Shown in pieces: positions 29,217 to 37,999 of a stretch of DNA of 64,000 nt. A program made the translations under genes and the position numbers. The DNA is from Vibrio ezurae NBRC 102218 (lineage in GTDB: Bacteria; Pseudomonadota; Gammaproteobacteria; Enterobacterales; Vibrionaceae), in contig NZ_BATM01000019.1 in assembly GCF_000467185.1 (NCBI RefSeq), positions 1-64,000 of the forward strand. The letters are read 5' to 3'. The stretch's first letter is position 1; each line of letters begins with the position of its first letter. The notes beneath the pieces are model-generated. The model saw nothing but the letters and a program-made list of their open reading frames with translations, was not told the DNA's origin and searched no databases.

Positions 29217-30044
29217 TCAGTCGCTTTTCACCAATAGTTTATCGAGCCATGCTGCGGGTAAAATGCGGCGCAGAAAACCAAATATATAGGTGGGCTGAGT
29301 GACGTAATAGCGCGCCTTTGGCTTCGCACTGTTTAGTATTTTTTGTACCGGTTTAAGCACCGCCTCTGGCGGTAGAGTAAAGCGATTGCTCGGCGATGCT
29401 TTGCCCAATCTATCAATGGTATTTTGATAGCTTTTCTGATGGCGAGAGTGGGCAATATCAATTGTATTTTCAAAAGCATGCAACGCATTTTCTCGAAATT
29501 TACTGACAATTGGCCCCGGCTCTATCAAACTCACAGAAATCGGCGTATCCATCAATTCTAAACGCAGAGTATCGGTATAACCTTCTAAGGCAAATTTGCT
29601 GGTGTTATAAGCGCCGCGATATTTCATTGCGACCAAACCGAGCACAGAGCTGTTTTGGATGATTTTCCCTCTGCCTTGGCCAAGCATTAGCGGAATAATC
29701 GCTTTGGTTAATTCATGCCAGCCAAACAGATTGGTTTCCAGTTGCGCACGCAGTGCATGAGTTGGCAAATCTTCCAGCGCGCCACATTGACCATAGGCTG
29801 CGTTATTAAACAGCACATCAATTTTGCCATCACCCAGTAATAATGCCTGCTCTATCGCTTGATGAATAGACACACTGTCGGTCACATCAAGTTGTACGCA
29901 GTGCAGCCCCTGCGCTTGTAAACGCTCTACATCGGCAAGATGGCGACAACTTGCTATAACCTTATAACCCGCTTGATGCAGCTGCACCGCGCAATGATAA
30001 CCAATACCACTACTGCAACCTGTGATTAAGATAGATTCTTTCAT
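29217..30044 (-). CDS. Short-chain dehydrogenase/reductase (YbbO-like)
   Basis: A 275-residue classical SDR. The Rossmann motif TGCSSGIG, NNAAYG, catalytic serine in NSSVLG and YNTSK (Tyr-x-x-x-Lys) are all visible, and the C-terminal part (KPKARYYVTQPTYIFGFLRRILP) resembles E. coli YbbO, an NADP-dependent aldehyde reductase. ATG 30044 has AAAGGTC upstream; a start at 30119 would run through the neighbouring terminator. It is monocistronic and separated from emrB by that terminator. Confidence 0.88.
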   Translation of the reverse strand: MKESILITGCSSGIGYHCAVQLHQAGYKVIASCRHLADVERLQAQGLHCVQLDVTDSVSIHQAIEQALLLGDGKIDVLFNNAAYGQCGALEDLPTHALRAQLETNLFGWHELTKAIIPLMLGQGRGKIIQNSSVLGLVAMKYRGAYNTSKFALEGYTDTLRLELMDTPISVSLIEPGPIVSKFRENALHAFENTIDIAHSRHQKSYQNTIDRLGKASPSNRFTLPPEAVLKPVQKILNSAKPKARYYVTQPTYIFGFLRRILPAAWLDKLLVKSD

Positions 30045-30108
30045 AGAGACCTTTACGATTGTAGGAATCAAATAATGACGGTTGCCATGGTAGCAGACTG
30101 TGTAACAA

Positions 30109-30132
30109 AAAAGCCCCATTAAAGGGGCTTTT
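30109..30132 (-). terminator. Intrinsic terminator after emrAB
   Basis: AAAAGCCCC (30109-30117) and GGGGCTTTT (30124-30132) form a 9-bp stem with a 6-base loop. On the minus strand it is followed by six T residues. It lies after emrB and just ahead of the YbbO-like gene. Confidence 0.85.
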
Positions 30133-30224
30133 ATCGCTTTTCAAGGCTGTTTATCAACATCAATAGTCTATAAGCGCGTGGATAGATTAAGCGTTCACAG
30201 GTTTTGTATTCGTTCGCAAAACCC

Positions 30225-31748
30225 TTAGTGCGCTGGTGCTCCACTGGCGGTATTGGTGCTTTGCTTAGGGATCTTAAGCAAAAACAGCAAAGGTATGATC
30301 AACACAAACAACGCCGTAATAAAGGTAAAGGTATGGATAAAGGCGATGATCTCGGCCTGTTTCTGCACCTGTTCTTGTAAGATGGTTTGTGTGGTTGGGT
30401 CGGAGAGTGTTTGCCCCGTATCCGATAGCCATTGCTGGAGGTTAGGGTTGTATGGGTTAACAGCCTGACCCAATGAGTTCCACTCTTCTTGCGAGCTTCT
30501 AAATTGATAGGTGGTCGCAATCGAAATACCAAAAGAGCTACCTATGGTTCTAAATAGGTTGAAAATACTGGCCCCAGCAACCCCGTGTTCAGGCTTGAGA
30601 GTGGTATAAGCTATGGCAGAAAGGCTAGAAAAGACTAAACCCATCCCACAACCTTGGATCAGTGCTGGCAGAATTAACCAATAAAAATCAATGTTTTCTG
30701 AATATTGCGACATGATAAGCCCAGCAATACCACACAATAGTGCCCCTGTACCTACCATCCATTTTAAACGGCTATTGGTCATAAATTTAGCCGTCGCAAT
30801 CAAGGTGATTGCCGCAGCGATGCCTCGCGGAGCCATTAATAACCCCGTCGTGTCTACTGGGTAATTCAGTACCCCTTCTAGCATCATTGGCAGTTGAGCC
30901 GTTAAGCCAAATAGCGCACTGGCAAAAATGGCCATCATTAAAGAGCCTAACGCCAAGTTGCGATTGCTGAGTATCCAAATGGGCGCAACCGGACTACGGG
31001 TTTTAAAACTGCGATGGACAAAGAACGCCAATCCGACGAAAGCGAGGATCAAGCTGGCTTGAATCGTGCGTGACTCAAACCAGTCTAATTGGTTACCTTG
31101 GTCTAACACCATTTGCAGCATGCCAATACCAATCGCCATTGAGAGCATGGTTGGCCAATCAATGACAGTGGTACGTTTGTTGGATGTTTTTACAAACAGG
31201 TAAATCATGGTTAAACAAAATAGACCGACTGGCACGTTGACATAAAATACCCAGCGCCAGCTCATATTTTGTGTAATTAAACCACCTAAGGTAGGGCCTA
31301 AGATTGGGCCAAGTAAAATACCAATACTAAAGATCGACATGGCTTTGCCGCGCTCTTTCTCAGAAAAAACTGCAATCAGCAATGACTGAGACATAGGAAT
31401 CACGACTGCACCAAACATACCTTGGATGATGCGGAAAAATACCATAGCTTCGATCGATTGTGCTTGACCACACAAAATGGAGGAGACCATAAAGCCCGAT
31501 ACGGCCACTAGCATTAGGCGACGCTCACCCAGTTTGCTAGAAAAATAGCTGGTTAAGGGAATAAAAATCGCCTCTGCCATGGTGTAGGCAGTCAGCACCC
31601 AAGTGATGGTGTCTGAGGTTGCGCCAAGTGCGCCTTGCATTTGTGGCAAGGCAACGTTGGCAATGGTCATATCCAGCAATACCATGATTGCGGAAGTCAT
31701 TACCGCAATCACGATCATAGTGCGTTTAAAGGGCGTGATATTCTCCAC
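30225..31748 (-). CDS. EmrB/VceB-type MFS efflux transporter (DHA2, 14 TM)
   Basis: A 507-residue DHA2-family drug:proton antiporter with about 14 helices. Signatures are the N-terminal LLDMTIANVALPQMQGALG, WVLTAYTMAEAI, FRIIQGMFGA and GPILGPTLGGLI (motif C). It pairs with the adaptor encoded 2 bases upstream, and with TolC (or a VceC-like channel elsewhere) would form a tripartite pump for hydrophobic compounds such as bile salts, uncouplers or phenolics. Substrate range is inferred from EmrAB/VceAB. A terminator follows. Confidence 0.92.
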   Translation of the reverse strand: MENITPFKRTMIVIAVMTSAIMVLLDMTIANVALPQMQGALGATSDTITWVLTAYTMAEAIFIPLTSYFSSKLGERRLMLVAVSGFMVSSILCGQAQSIEAMVFFRIIQGMFGAVVIPMSQSLLIAVFSEKERGKAMSIFSIGILLGPILGPTLGGLITQNMSWRWVFYVNVPVGLFCLTMIYLFVKTSNKRTTVIDWPTMLSMAIGIGMLQMVLDQGNQLDWFESRTIQASLILAFVGLAFFVHRSFKTRSPVAPIWILSNRNLALGSLMMAIFASALFGLTAQLPMMLEGVLNYPVDTTGLLMAPRGIAAAITLIATAKFMTNSRLKWMVGTGALLCGIAGLIMSQYSENIDFYWLILPALIQGCGMGLVFSSLSAIAYTTLKPEHGVAGASIFNLFRTIGSSFGISIATTYQFRSSQEEWNSLGQAVNPYNPNLQQWLSDTGQTLSDPTTQTILQEQVQKQAEIIAFIHTFTFITALFVLIIPLLFLLKIPKQSTNTASGAPAH

Positions 31749-31750
31749 GA

Positions 31751-32746
31751 CTATTCTCCAGTCGTTGTATCCACAGTAACTTGGGTACTAGAACCAATTC
31801 TTAAGATAGGTTTGTTGGTTAAGTCATCGGTAATTTCAATTTTAACGGGGAAGCGTTGACCTATTTTCACCCAGTTACCGGTGGCATTTTCTGGAGGAAG
31901 TAGAGAGAAGCTTGTACCACTCGCTGGAGAGATTTTTACCAGCTTGCCATGCCAAACTTCATCAGGGTACATATCTACCGTAATCTCAACAGGCTGACCT
32001 TCTACAAGGCGAGGCATTTGAGATTCTTTAAAGTTAGCTTGCACCCATTGGCTGTATTGCTTCACAACTGGAAACAGTGGCTGTCCAGTAGAGACAAAGG
32101 TGCCTAAGTGAATTTTCACATCACCCACATAGCCATCAAAAGGAGCGCTAATCTCGGTGTAGCTTAAGTCAAGTTCGGCTTTTGCTAAGCGAGCGGCCGC
32201 TTGTTGTACTACAGCGGATGCTTCGCCTTTTCCGCCTTGGGTATCAATCGCTTGTTGTAATGAGGCTTGAGCGGCGTGCAATCGAGCTTGAGCGTCGGCA
32301 AGTTTAGTTCGGTCAGTGTCGGCTTGTTGAACCGGCACTAAGCGTTTTTGCACTAAAACTTGAGTACGTTTATAGGTTTTTTGGGCGTTCAGTAGATTCG
32401 CTTTTGCTTCATTAAGTTGAGCAATGGCAGCGTTAACGCCTGATTCTTGCGATTTATTTTGTTGCAGGGCCGATTGGTAAGCGGCTTGCGCTTCTTTTAC
32501 TGCAATTTGATAAGGCTGTGAATCAACCGAAATTAAGTGATCACCGGTGTGAACAAATTGAAAGTCATCCACTGAAATTTTGGTGATGCGGCCTTGTACA
32601 AGAGGGGCAATAGAAACGGTTTTTCCGTGTACGTAGGCGTTGTCAGTAGACGGGTGAAGATCGCTGTAATGCCAGTAATATGCAAGCCCACCTGCAACAG
32701 CAAGTAAAATGATAGCGGTAATATAACCTTTGATATATTTCTTCAT
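31751..32746 (-). CDS. EmrA/VceA-type membrane fusion protein
   Basis: A 331-residue HlyD-family adaptor. One N-terminal helix (YITAIILLAVAGGLAYYW) is followed by DNAYVHGKTVSIAPLVQGRI (first lipoyl half), a long coiled-coil hairpin (residues about 85-195) and YTEISAPFDGYVGDV (second half), then a beta-barrel. It bridges EmrB to an outer-membrane channel. ATG 32746 is preferred over ATGs at 32752 and 32761 because GGATGG lies 5 bases upstream. It is the first gene of emrAB; no regulator gene is adjacent, unlike vceR with vceAB. Confidence 0.92.
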   Translation of the reverse strand: MKKYIKGYITAIILLAVAGGLAYYWHYSDLHPSTDNAYVHGKTVSIAPLVQGRITKISVDDFQFVHTGDHLISVDSQPYQIAVKEAQAAYQSALQQNKSQESGVNAAIAQLNEAKANLLNAQKTYKRTQVLVQKRLVPVQQADTDRTKLADAQARLHAAQASLQQAIDTQGGKGEASAVVQQAAARLAKAELDLSYTEISAPFDGYVGDVKIHLGTFVSTGQPLFPVVKQYSQWVQANFKESQMPRLVEGQPVEITVDMYPDEVWHGKLVKISPASGTSFSLLPPENATGNWVKIGQRFPVKIEITDDLTNKPILRIGSSTQVTVDTTTGE

Positions 32747-33121
32747 GACCATCCAGTTCAATAGTGTTAAATATCGATGAGAATTTTAGAGGTTAGACTA
32801 TAAGCTCTAGTTTTCATGTTTCATATGCGAAAATGTGCACACTTACTTTTAATTTCTGCACCAGAAATTAGCGTCTCGGGACCTTGACTATAAGCATGAA
32901 CGGTGCGCAACCTTACACAATAATAGTCACTCTTAGAATTATTGCTTAGTCTCTGATGATTAAAGTAATTTTATTGATGGAAAGCGAAAGTGTGTGTGGC
33001 TCATTGATGCTTCGCACTATCGTAGAATCATGGCGGGTATTAGCATAATTTCAAGAAGGGAAGGCTGGGCTATTTCGTTTACTTAATCGTGTGAAAACCC
33101 AGCGATAGAACAGTTGAATTT
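32747..33121. other. Gene-free stretch between emrA and glpD
   Basis: About 375 bases with no credible gene. It must hold the emrAB promoter and the 3' end of the glpD transcript. The main structure is the 9-bp palindrome listed separately. A 6-bp GCTGGG/CCCAGC inverted repeat with a long loop lies near 33065-33105 downstream of glpD and may help end its transcript. Confidence 0.5.
32850..32870. promoter_or_regulatory. Palindrome upstream of emrAB, candidate operator
   Basis: TAATTTCTG (32850-32858) and CAGAAATTA (32862-32870) are perfect inverted halves with a 3-base centre, about 105 bases upstream of the emrA start. Size and symmetry suit a dimeric repressor; no T-run follows, which argues against a terminator. 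The binding protein is unknown. Confidence 0.45.
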
Positions 33122-34654
33122 TTATGTATAGCTTAGATAATCTTCGAGCGCTTTTATCTCGTTGGGCGTCATTTCAAGATATAACTTACTGCGGCGATAC
33201 AGGATATCGTCACTGCAATAAGCAAATTCGTGCTTAATGAGGTAGTCCACTTCAACCGCAAATAGTTGCTTGGAAAAGCGTTGTCCGAGATCGGGGGACG
33301 AGTCGCCAATCATAAGAGCGCGTGAACCATAGGCACTTAACCAACGCTGTAACATTTGTTTTGGTGCTAAAGGCCATTTTTTTTGTAGCTGGCGCAACAG
33401 TAGCGATGGGTCAAAAGATTCAGCGCCAGGAAGTAGGCTGGTTTGGGTGGTGCTCTGTGACATTGTTGGCAGAAAAGGGGTGAGTTTTTCTAGCGCGGCA
33501 TTTGCCAGTTTGCGATAGGTAGTGAGCTTGCCGCCAAATACCGACAATAACGGGGCATTTGCGGTGTTTTTGGTTGGCTGGGGAGCGTTGGGTTGCAAGG
33601 TTAACGTGTAGTCACGGGTAATGGCTTGCGGCGAATCGGACTCATCATCACACAGCGGCCTTACACCACTAAAGGTCGCGACGATATCTTGCTTGTTGGG
33701 CGCTTCAATGAAATGCTCTTTTACGACATTTAATAAATACTCTATTTCGGCATTGGTAATGGCCACGTGTCGCGGGTTGCCGTGGTATTCCTCATCGGTC
33801 GTACCTATTAGAGAGTATTTGTCTAAATAGGGTATGGTGAACACAATACGATCATCTTGATTTTGCAATATGTAAGCATGATCTTGAGGATAGATTTGCG
33901 GCACGATGATATGTGAGCCCTTGATCAAGCGAATGCCCATTGGCGAAGCGCTTTGTACGGTGTCGGTAATAAATGATTTAACCCAAGGTCCACATGCGTT
34001 CACCAAGGCTCGGCTGCGGCGAATCAATGTCTGCCCAGTTCGGCTATCTTGTACTTTCACCGTCCAAATACCGTCACTTTGTGAGGCACAAACAACCGTG
34101 CAATAGTTGTTAATTTCAGCGCCAGATTGCTGTGCTTGCATCGCATTCAGCACTACTAGCCTTGCATCGTCGACCCAACAATCTGAATACTCAAATCCTA
34201 CTTTAAACTGCTCATGCAGCACGTGTTCATCGCGAAAAGAGATTTTATGTGAGGCGGGCAGTGAGTTTCGCTTCCCAAGAGAATCATAAAGATACATACC
34301 TGCACGTATCATCCATGCTGGACGAAGATATGGGCGATGTGGCAGACGAAAGCGCATCGGTTTGGCGATATGTGGTGCTTTTTTTAAAATGACTTCCCGC
34401 TCAGCAAGGGCTTCTGAAACCAGTCGAAATTCATAATGTTCTAGGTAACGAAGTCCGCCATGAATGAGCTTTGAGCTGGCTGATGAGGTGGCACTGGCAA
34501 AATCTTTGGCTTCAAACAGCGCAGTAGACAAGCCTCTAGAGACCGCATCGGCGGCAATACCGACACCATTGATGCCACCACCGACAATAATAATATCGAG
34601 AATAGGCAGGGATTCTAGTGCCTCAGTATTGGCAGCGGTATTGGTTGAGTTCAT
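33122..34654 (-). CDS. glpD: Aerobic glycerol-3-phosphate dehydrogenase
   Basis: A 510-residue FAD-linked dehydrogenase that oxidises sn-glycerol-3-phosphate to dihydroxyacetone phosphate and reduces the quinone pool at the inner membrane. The dinucleotide motif IIVGGGINGVGIAADAVSRG, the SSKLIHGGLRYLE stretch and the C-terminal domain ending in ALEDYL match the family at normal length; E. coli GlpD is 501 residues. The ATG at 34654 has TAGGAT upstream. It stands alone, without glpF, glpK or glpR beside it. Confidence 0.95.
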   Translation of the reverse strand: MNSTNTAANTEALESLPILDIIIVGGGINGVGIAADAVSRGLSTALFEAKDFASATSSASSKLIHGGLRYLEHYEFRLVSEALAEREVILKKAPHIAKPMRFRLPHRPYLRPAWMIRAGMYLYDSLGKRNSLPASHKISFRDEHVLHEQFKVGFEYSDCWVDDARLVVLNAMQAQQSGAEINNYCTVVCASQSDGIWTVKVQDSRTGQTLIRRSRALVNACGPWVKSFITDTVQSASPMGIRLIKGSHIIVPQIYPQDHAYILQNQDDRIVFTIPYLDKYSLIGTTDEEYHGNPRHVAITNAEIEYLLNVVKEHFIEAPNKQDIVATFSGVRPLCDDESDSPQAITRDYTLTLQPNAPQPTKNTANAPLLSVFGGKLTTYRKLANAALEKLTPFLPTMSQSTTQTSLLPGAESFDPSLLLRQLQKKWPLAPKQMLQRWLSAYGSRALMIGDSSPDLGQRFSKQLFAVEVDYLIKHEFAYCSDDILYRRSKLYLEMTPNEIKALEDYLSYT

Positions 34655-34804
34655 TCGTTTTATCCTAGAAAATCATGCGCCTACATAGATTCGACGGCGC
34701 GAGTATTAAGATAATCTTAAGATATTTCAATAGTATGAAAGAAGGTGTATAAGGCGAAATTTAACCATTGAGTAAAATTTCGCCTAGAAGTGCGAGAAAG
34801 GTCT

Positions 34805-35518
34805 CTATTTTTGGCTGTTTACGTATGCTTTGAAGCGCGCTTTGGTGGCGTCGTCGGCTTTGTTGTACCAAAACATCAGCATTTCTTCTGCGGTTGTGGC
34901 ATTGGCGCTAGTGTTAGCGCTGTTATTTGACGCAGCATTGTCTGTTGCTGATGGGCTCACTGGAACCACTGCCACTTCTGTACCAGCGGCTTGTGCTGCG
35001 GTCACTGCGGCGTAAGCTAAGGCGCTGTTTGTTTCAATCGCAGCGGCACTGCCCGTGGTATTAAACTTCATTACTTCTGCTTGATAATCACGACCAAACT
35101 GCACGCCATGGTGAATCAGCTTGTCTTGAGCATAGGCCACTTTATTGCCTGACTTATCAATGAGTGCCCAATCTGGGTGTTTATCGAATTGTCTTGCTTC
35201 ACGAAGGTTGCGATATTTTGGAAATTGAAATGTCAGCTGTTGGTCTTTGGCAGTAAATTTGGCCACGATGACGTCTGAACTCATTTTTTCAAACTCTTGA
35301 CCTTTTTTGAAGGTCGGCTCGTAACGAAATACAATTTGGTTCTCGCCGTCAGGCAAAACAGCAGTAGAGCTCGACGAGAAAAATCCACCATCTACATTTG
35401 GCTCGGCGCCATTGACCAGCAGTAAATCTACGTGCTCTGGTAGGGCGATTTTAACGTCTGCTAGCACAGGAGCTGTAAATGATAGTGCTAGTCCAGTTAG
35501 CAAAATTTTCTTGTACAT
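34805..35518 (-). CDS. DUF2057 / UPF0319 exported protein (YccT-like)
   Basis: A 237-residue exported protein of the DUF2057 family. A signal peptide (MYKKILLTGLALSFTAPVLA) is followed by VKIALPEHVDLLLVNG and the FRYEPTFKKGQEFEKM...IVAKF segment typical of the family. An Ala/Ser/Asn-rich low-complexity linker (about residues 160-215) precedes a short C-terminal helix. E. coli YccT lies in the same neighbourhood (near mgsA and helD) and has been linked to curli control; whether that applies here is unknown. It follows yccS with a 31-base gap and may be co-transcribed with it. Confidence 0.85.
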   Translation of the reverse strand: MYKKILLTGLALSFTAPVLADVKIALPEHVDLLLVNGAEPNVDGGFFSSSSTAVLPDGENQIVFRYEPTFKKGQEFEKMSSDVIVAKFTAKDQQLTFQFPKYRNLREARQFDKHPDWALIDKSGNKVAYAQDKLIHHGVQFGRDYQAEVMKFNTTGSAAAIETNSALAYAAVTAAQAAGTEVAVVPVSPSATDNAASNNSANTSANATTAEEMLMFWYNKADDATKARFKAYVNSQK

Positions 35519-35549
35519 AGAGCTTCTCTATAGTTTTTAGGTATCAAAC

Positions 35550-37697
35550 CTATTTGGATTTTGAAAATGTTTGGCTGAGAGTTTTTATCTCTGGCAACAT
35601 TCTGTGGATCAAATGCAATTGTTGCAAGATCATCTGTGCAGATGTGCCGTCGCTCTCACGCCATTGCGACAATTTATGTTGAATGTGATTGGTTTCGAAC
35701 ACTTGTGGGTTATACGTTTCGCCGCGCAGTGCTTTATCAATCGCATCGAGCTTAACATGAATCTCCTGATATGCATCTATAACCAGTTTATGGGTAGTGG
35801 CATCGTTGATTAAGGTGCGATGCGCGCCAAGAGCTGAAACATAGCTGAGCAAGGCATGACTGAGGGTCAAAAAGCGAAAGCTTTCGTCCACGGCGTATCG
35901 ATATTTCCCCGGTTCGGCCAGCATATTACTGATGGCTGCGCTAAGGCTTGCATCGTGGCTGTGGGCTGCGCGCCGTGCAATGCGATAGCTAAGGTCGTCG
36001 GTTTTGCCTACTCGATACTGAGCAATAATTTGCCCAAGATAGTGATTATTGGCCGCAACTGAGTTTGCCATGAGTGATGGGATTTTCTTTGCTTGCCAAT
36101 CGGGCAAAATAAAATACACCGCACCTACCGCCAGAACACTACCGATTAACGTATCAATCAGGCGCGGTAAAATCACCGCGTAGCCTGCGCCGAGCTGGGA
36201 AAACAAAAACAGCACTAAAACGGTAATAACGGCGGTCGCATAAGCGTAATTTTGCAGTCGAAAGGCAAAAAACAGCACACTGGAGAGCACGATAACAAAT
36301 AACTGACCTTGTACGTCGGGTATTAAGGTCAGCATGATCACGCCAATGATTAACCCCGCAAAAGTACCGCTGATACGGTGGAACAGTTTTTGTTTAGTAG
36401 AGCGAAAATTGGGCTGACAGACAAATAAGGTGGTGAGCAGAATCCAAAAGCCGTGTTCAATAGAAAATAGCTCAATAATGCTGTAACCCAAGGTTAGGGC
36501 AATCGACATTCGCGTTGCGTGACGAAACAAGATTGAAGAGGGTGACAAATTGTCACGGACTCGTCGCCACATTTGCTTGGCGGTGTGTGCGGTTTTGTCG
36601 TCCAGTACATTGTCGCTTAATTGTGCCTCTGGATTATTGATGTTGTTTAGCAGTCGATCAACAGTGCACAAGTTATCAAATAGGTATTGCAGTTGGCGCA
36701 ATGGCTGTTGCCATTTTGGGTTATTTTGTTGTTTGAGGTGGGTCATTGCCCCTTGCAGTTCATCAAGCGCAAACACGGCATTTTCACGTCGCACATATGG
36801 CTGATTTAAGCGAGTAGCATTGGCAATATCTTGGCACTCTTGGGCGTACGTTTGCAGTAAATGTTTAAATCGAAACAGCACATCCGAGCGCTCAAAATGG
36901 GAGGCCAAATCGTGATAACGGTAGTGGCTAGAGGTCAGTCTTTCATGGATATCTTGCGCCAGAAAATAGATACGTAAAAAACGATCGTTAGCGCCGTTGA
37001 CCTGCCCTTTTTTAGAGCGTTTGATAAAGGTATTTCGGCACAGCTCTAAAGCCTCAACGATATTGGCGTTGAGCCTTGCTTCTTCAAGGCGCATGGATTG
37101 AGAGTGATTGCCAATAGAAGGATGAAAACGGCTGCTTTTGGCTTCTAAGTAAAATGAAAGTTGCTGAAAGGTTTGCGCCAAACTCAATTGCATCGGCTGC
37201 ATTGGCCATAGGCTTTGCCAAATTAACGACAGCAAATAATACCAAGCCGCGCCACTTAGCAGCAATATCGGCTGAGTCAAAATATGAGTACTTTCACTGG
37301 CACCCAGCATGGTGTAAATCGCAATCAGTAACGACCCAAATGCAATGCTGGCATAGCGAGGGCCAATCGCGCCCAACATAATAAAACCAAAAGTGGAGCA
37401 AAATAGGCCAATGGCAAACAGCCAAGGGTAGGGGTATAAAATCTCAATAGAGAGACTGGCAATGGCAAAGCAAATAAAGGTTAACAGTAAGGCTTTAAAG
37501 CGTCCCCAAAAGTTGTCATCGGTTTCTGCTAGCGCTGCGGCAATGACCCCTAATACCAAAGGGGTGATGGCGGTATATTGCTGCATATACCAACAAGGCA
37601 CGACCACCCCCAGCATTGTTACTAGAATCAGTAAGCTGTAATTGATGGTTTTACTCGCCCAAACTTGGCGGAATGTGCGTAGTGTCTGTGTTGGCAT
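35550..37697 (-). CDS. yccS: YccS/YhfK-family putative membrane transporter (FUSC)
   Basis: A 715-residue inner-membrane protein with two blocks of about five to six helices (residues about 20-165 and 400-530) separated by a long helical cytoplasmic region, and a helical C-terminal domain. HGFWILLTTLFVCQPNFRSTKQKLFHRISGTFAGLIIG is the FUSC signature. E. coli YccS has the same layout and length. Relatives are linked to efflux of aromatic acids, but its function is not established. It is divergent from helD, as in E. coli. Confidence 0.9.
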   Translation of the reverse strand: MPTQTLRTFRQVWASKTINYSLLILVTMLGVVVPCWYMQQYTAITPLVLGVIAAALAETDDNFWGRFKALLLTFICFAIASLSIEILYPYPWLFAIGLFCSTFGFIMLGAIGPRYASIAFGSLLIAIYTMLGASESTHILTQPILLLSGAAWYYLLSLIWQSLWPMQPMQLSLAQTFQQLSFYLEAKSSRFHPSIGNHSQSMRLEEARLNANIVEALELCRNTFIKRSKKGQVNGANDRFLRIYFLAQDIHERLTSSHYRYHDLASHFERSDVLFRFKHLLQTYAQECQDIANATRLNQPYVRRENAVFALDELQGAMTHLKQQNNPKWQQPLRQLQYLFDNLCTVDRLLNNINNPEAQLSDNVLDDKTAHTAKQMWRRVRDNLSPSSILFRHATRMSIALTLGYSIIELFSIEHGFWILLTTLFVCQPNFRSTKQKLFHRISGTFAGLIIGVIMLTLIPDVQGQLFVIVLSSVLFFAFRLQNYAYATAVITVLVLFLFSQLGAGYAVILPRLIDTLIGSVLAVGAVYFILPDWQAKKIPSLMANSVAANNHYLGQIIAQYRVGKTDDLSYRIARRAAHSHDASLSAAISNMLAEPGKYRYAVDESFRFLTLSHALLSYVSALGAHRTLINDATTHKLVIDAYQEIHVKLDAIDKALRGETYNPQVFETNHIQHKLSQWRESDGTSAQMILQQLHLIHRMLPEIKTLSQTFSKSK

Positions 37698-37999
37698 TAA
37701 GGCTAACCTTTTGTTATGTAGACATACTTTATCTAATCGCTATGACTAAGTCATTACAAATAGCCAGCCAACCGTCTTGAAAAAGCACCTTGCTGATAAG
37801 TTCAGCAGTCGCCTCGCTATGACTTCAACAAATAGGTTCGCTTAGGCAGGTTTTTGTCTCTTGAGGCCAGCCATTGACTAAAGTATGGGCTACCAGATAT
37901 TACAACCTAATTTGCAATCTAGTATCTCTCTGGATAAATATCACAGAAACATAGTAAACTGGAGCGGTTCAACACACTCTCAAGGACAAGAAAGTTCAC
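37698..37999. other. Divergent promoter region yccS/helD
   Basis: About 300 bases without a gene. A TTGACT at 37874-37879 with GATATT 16 bases on (37896-37901) is a modest sigma-70-like pair facing helD. A 6-bp inverted repeat TGCTGA/TCAGCA lies around 37790-37810. Nothing else stands out. Confidence 0.35.
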
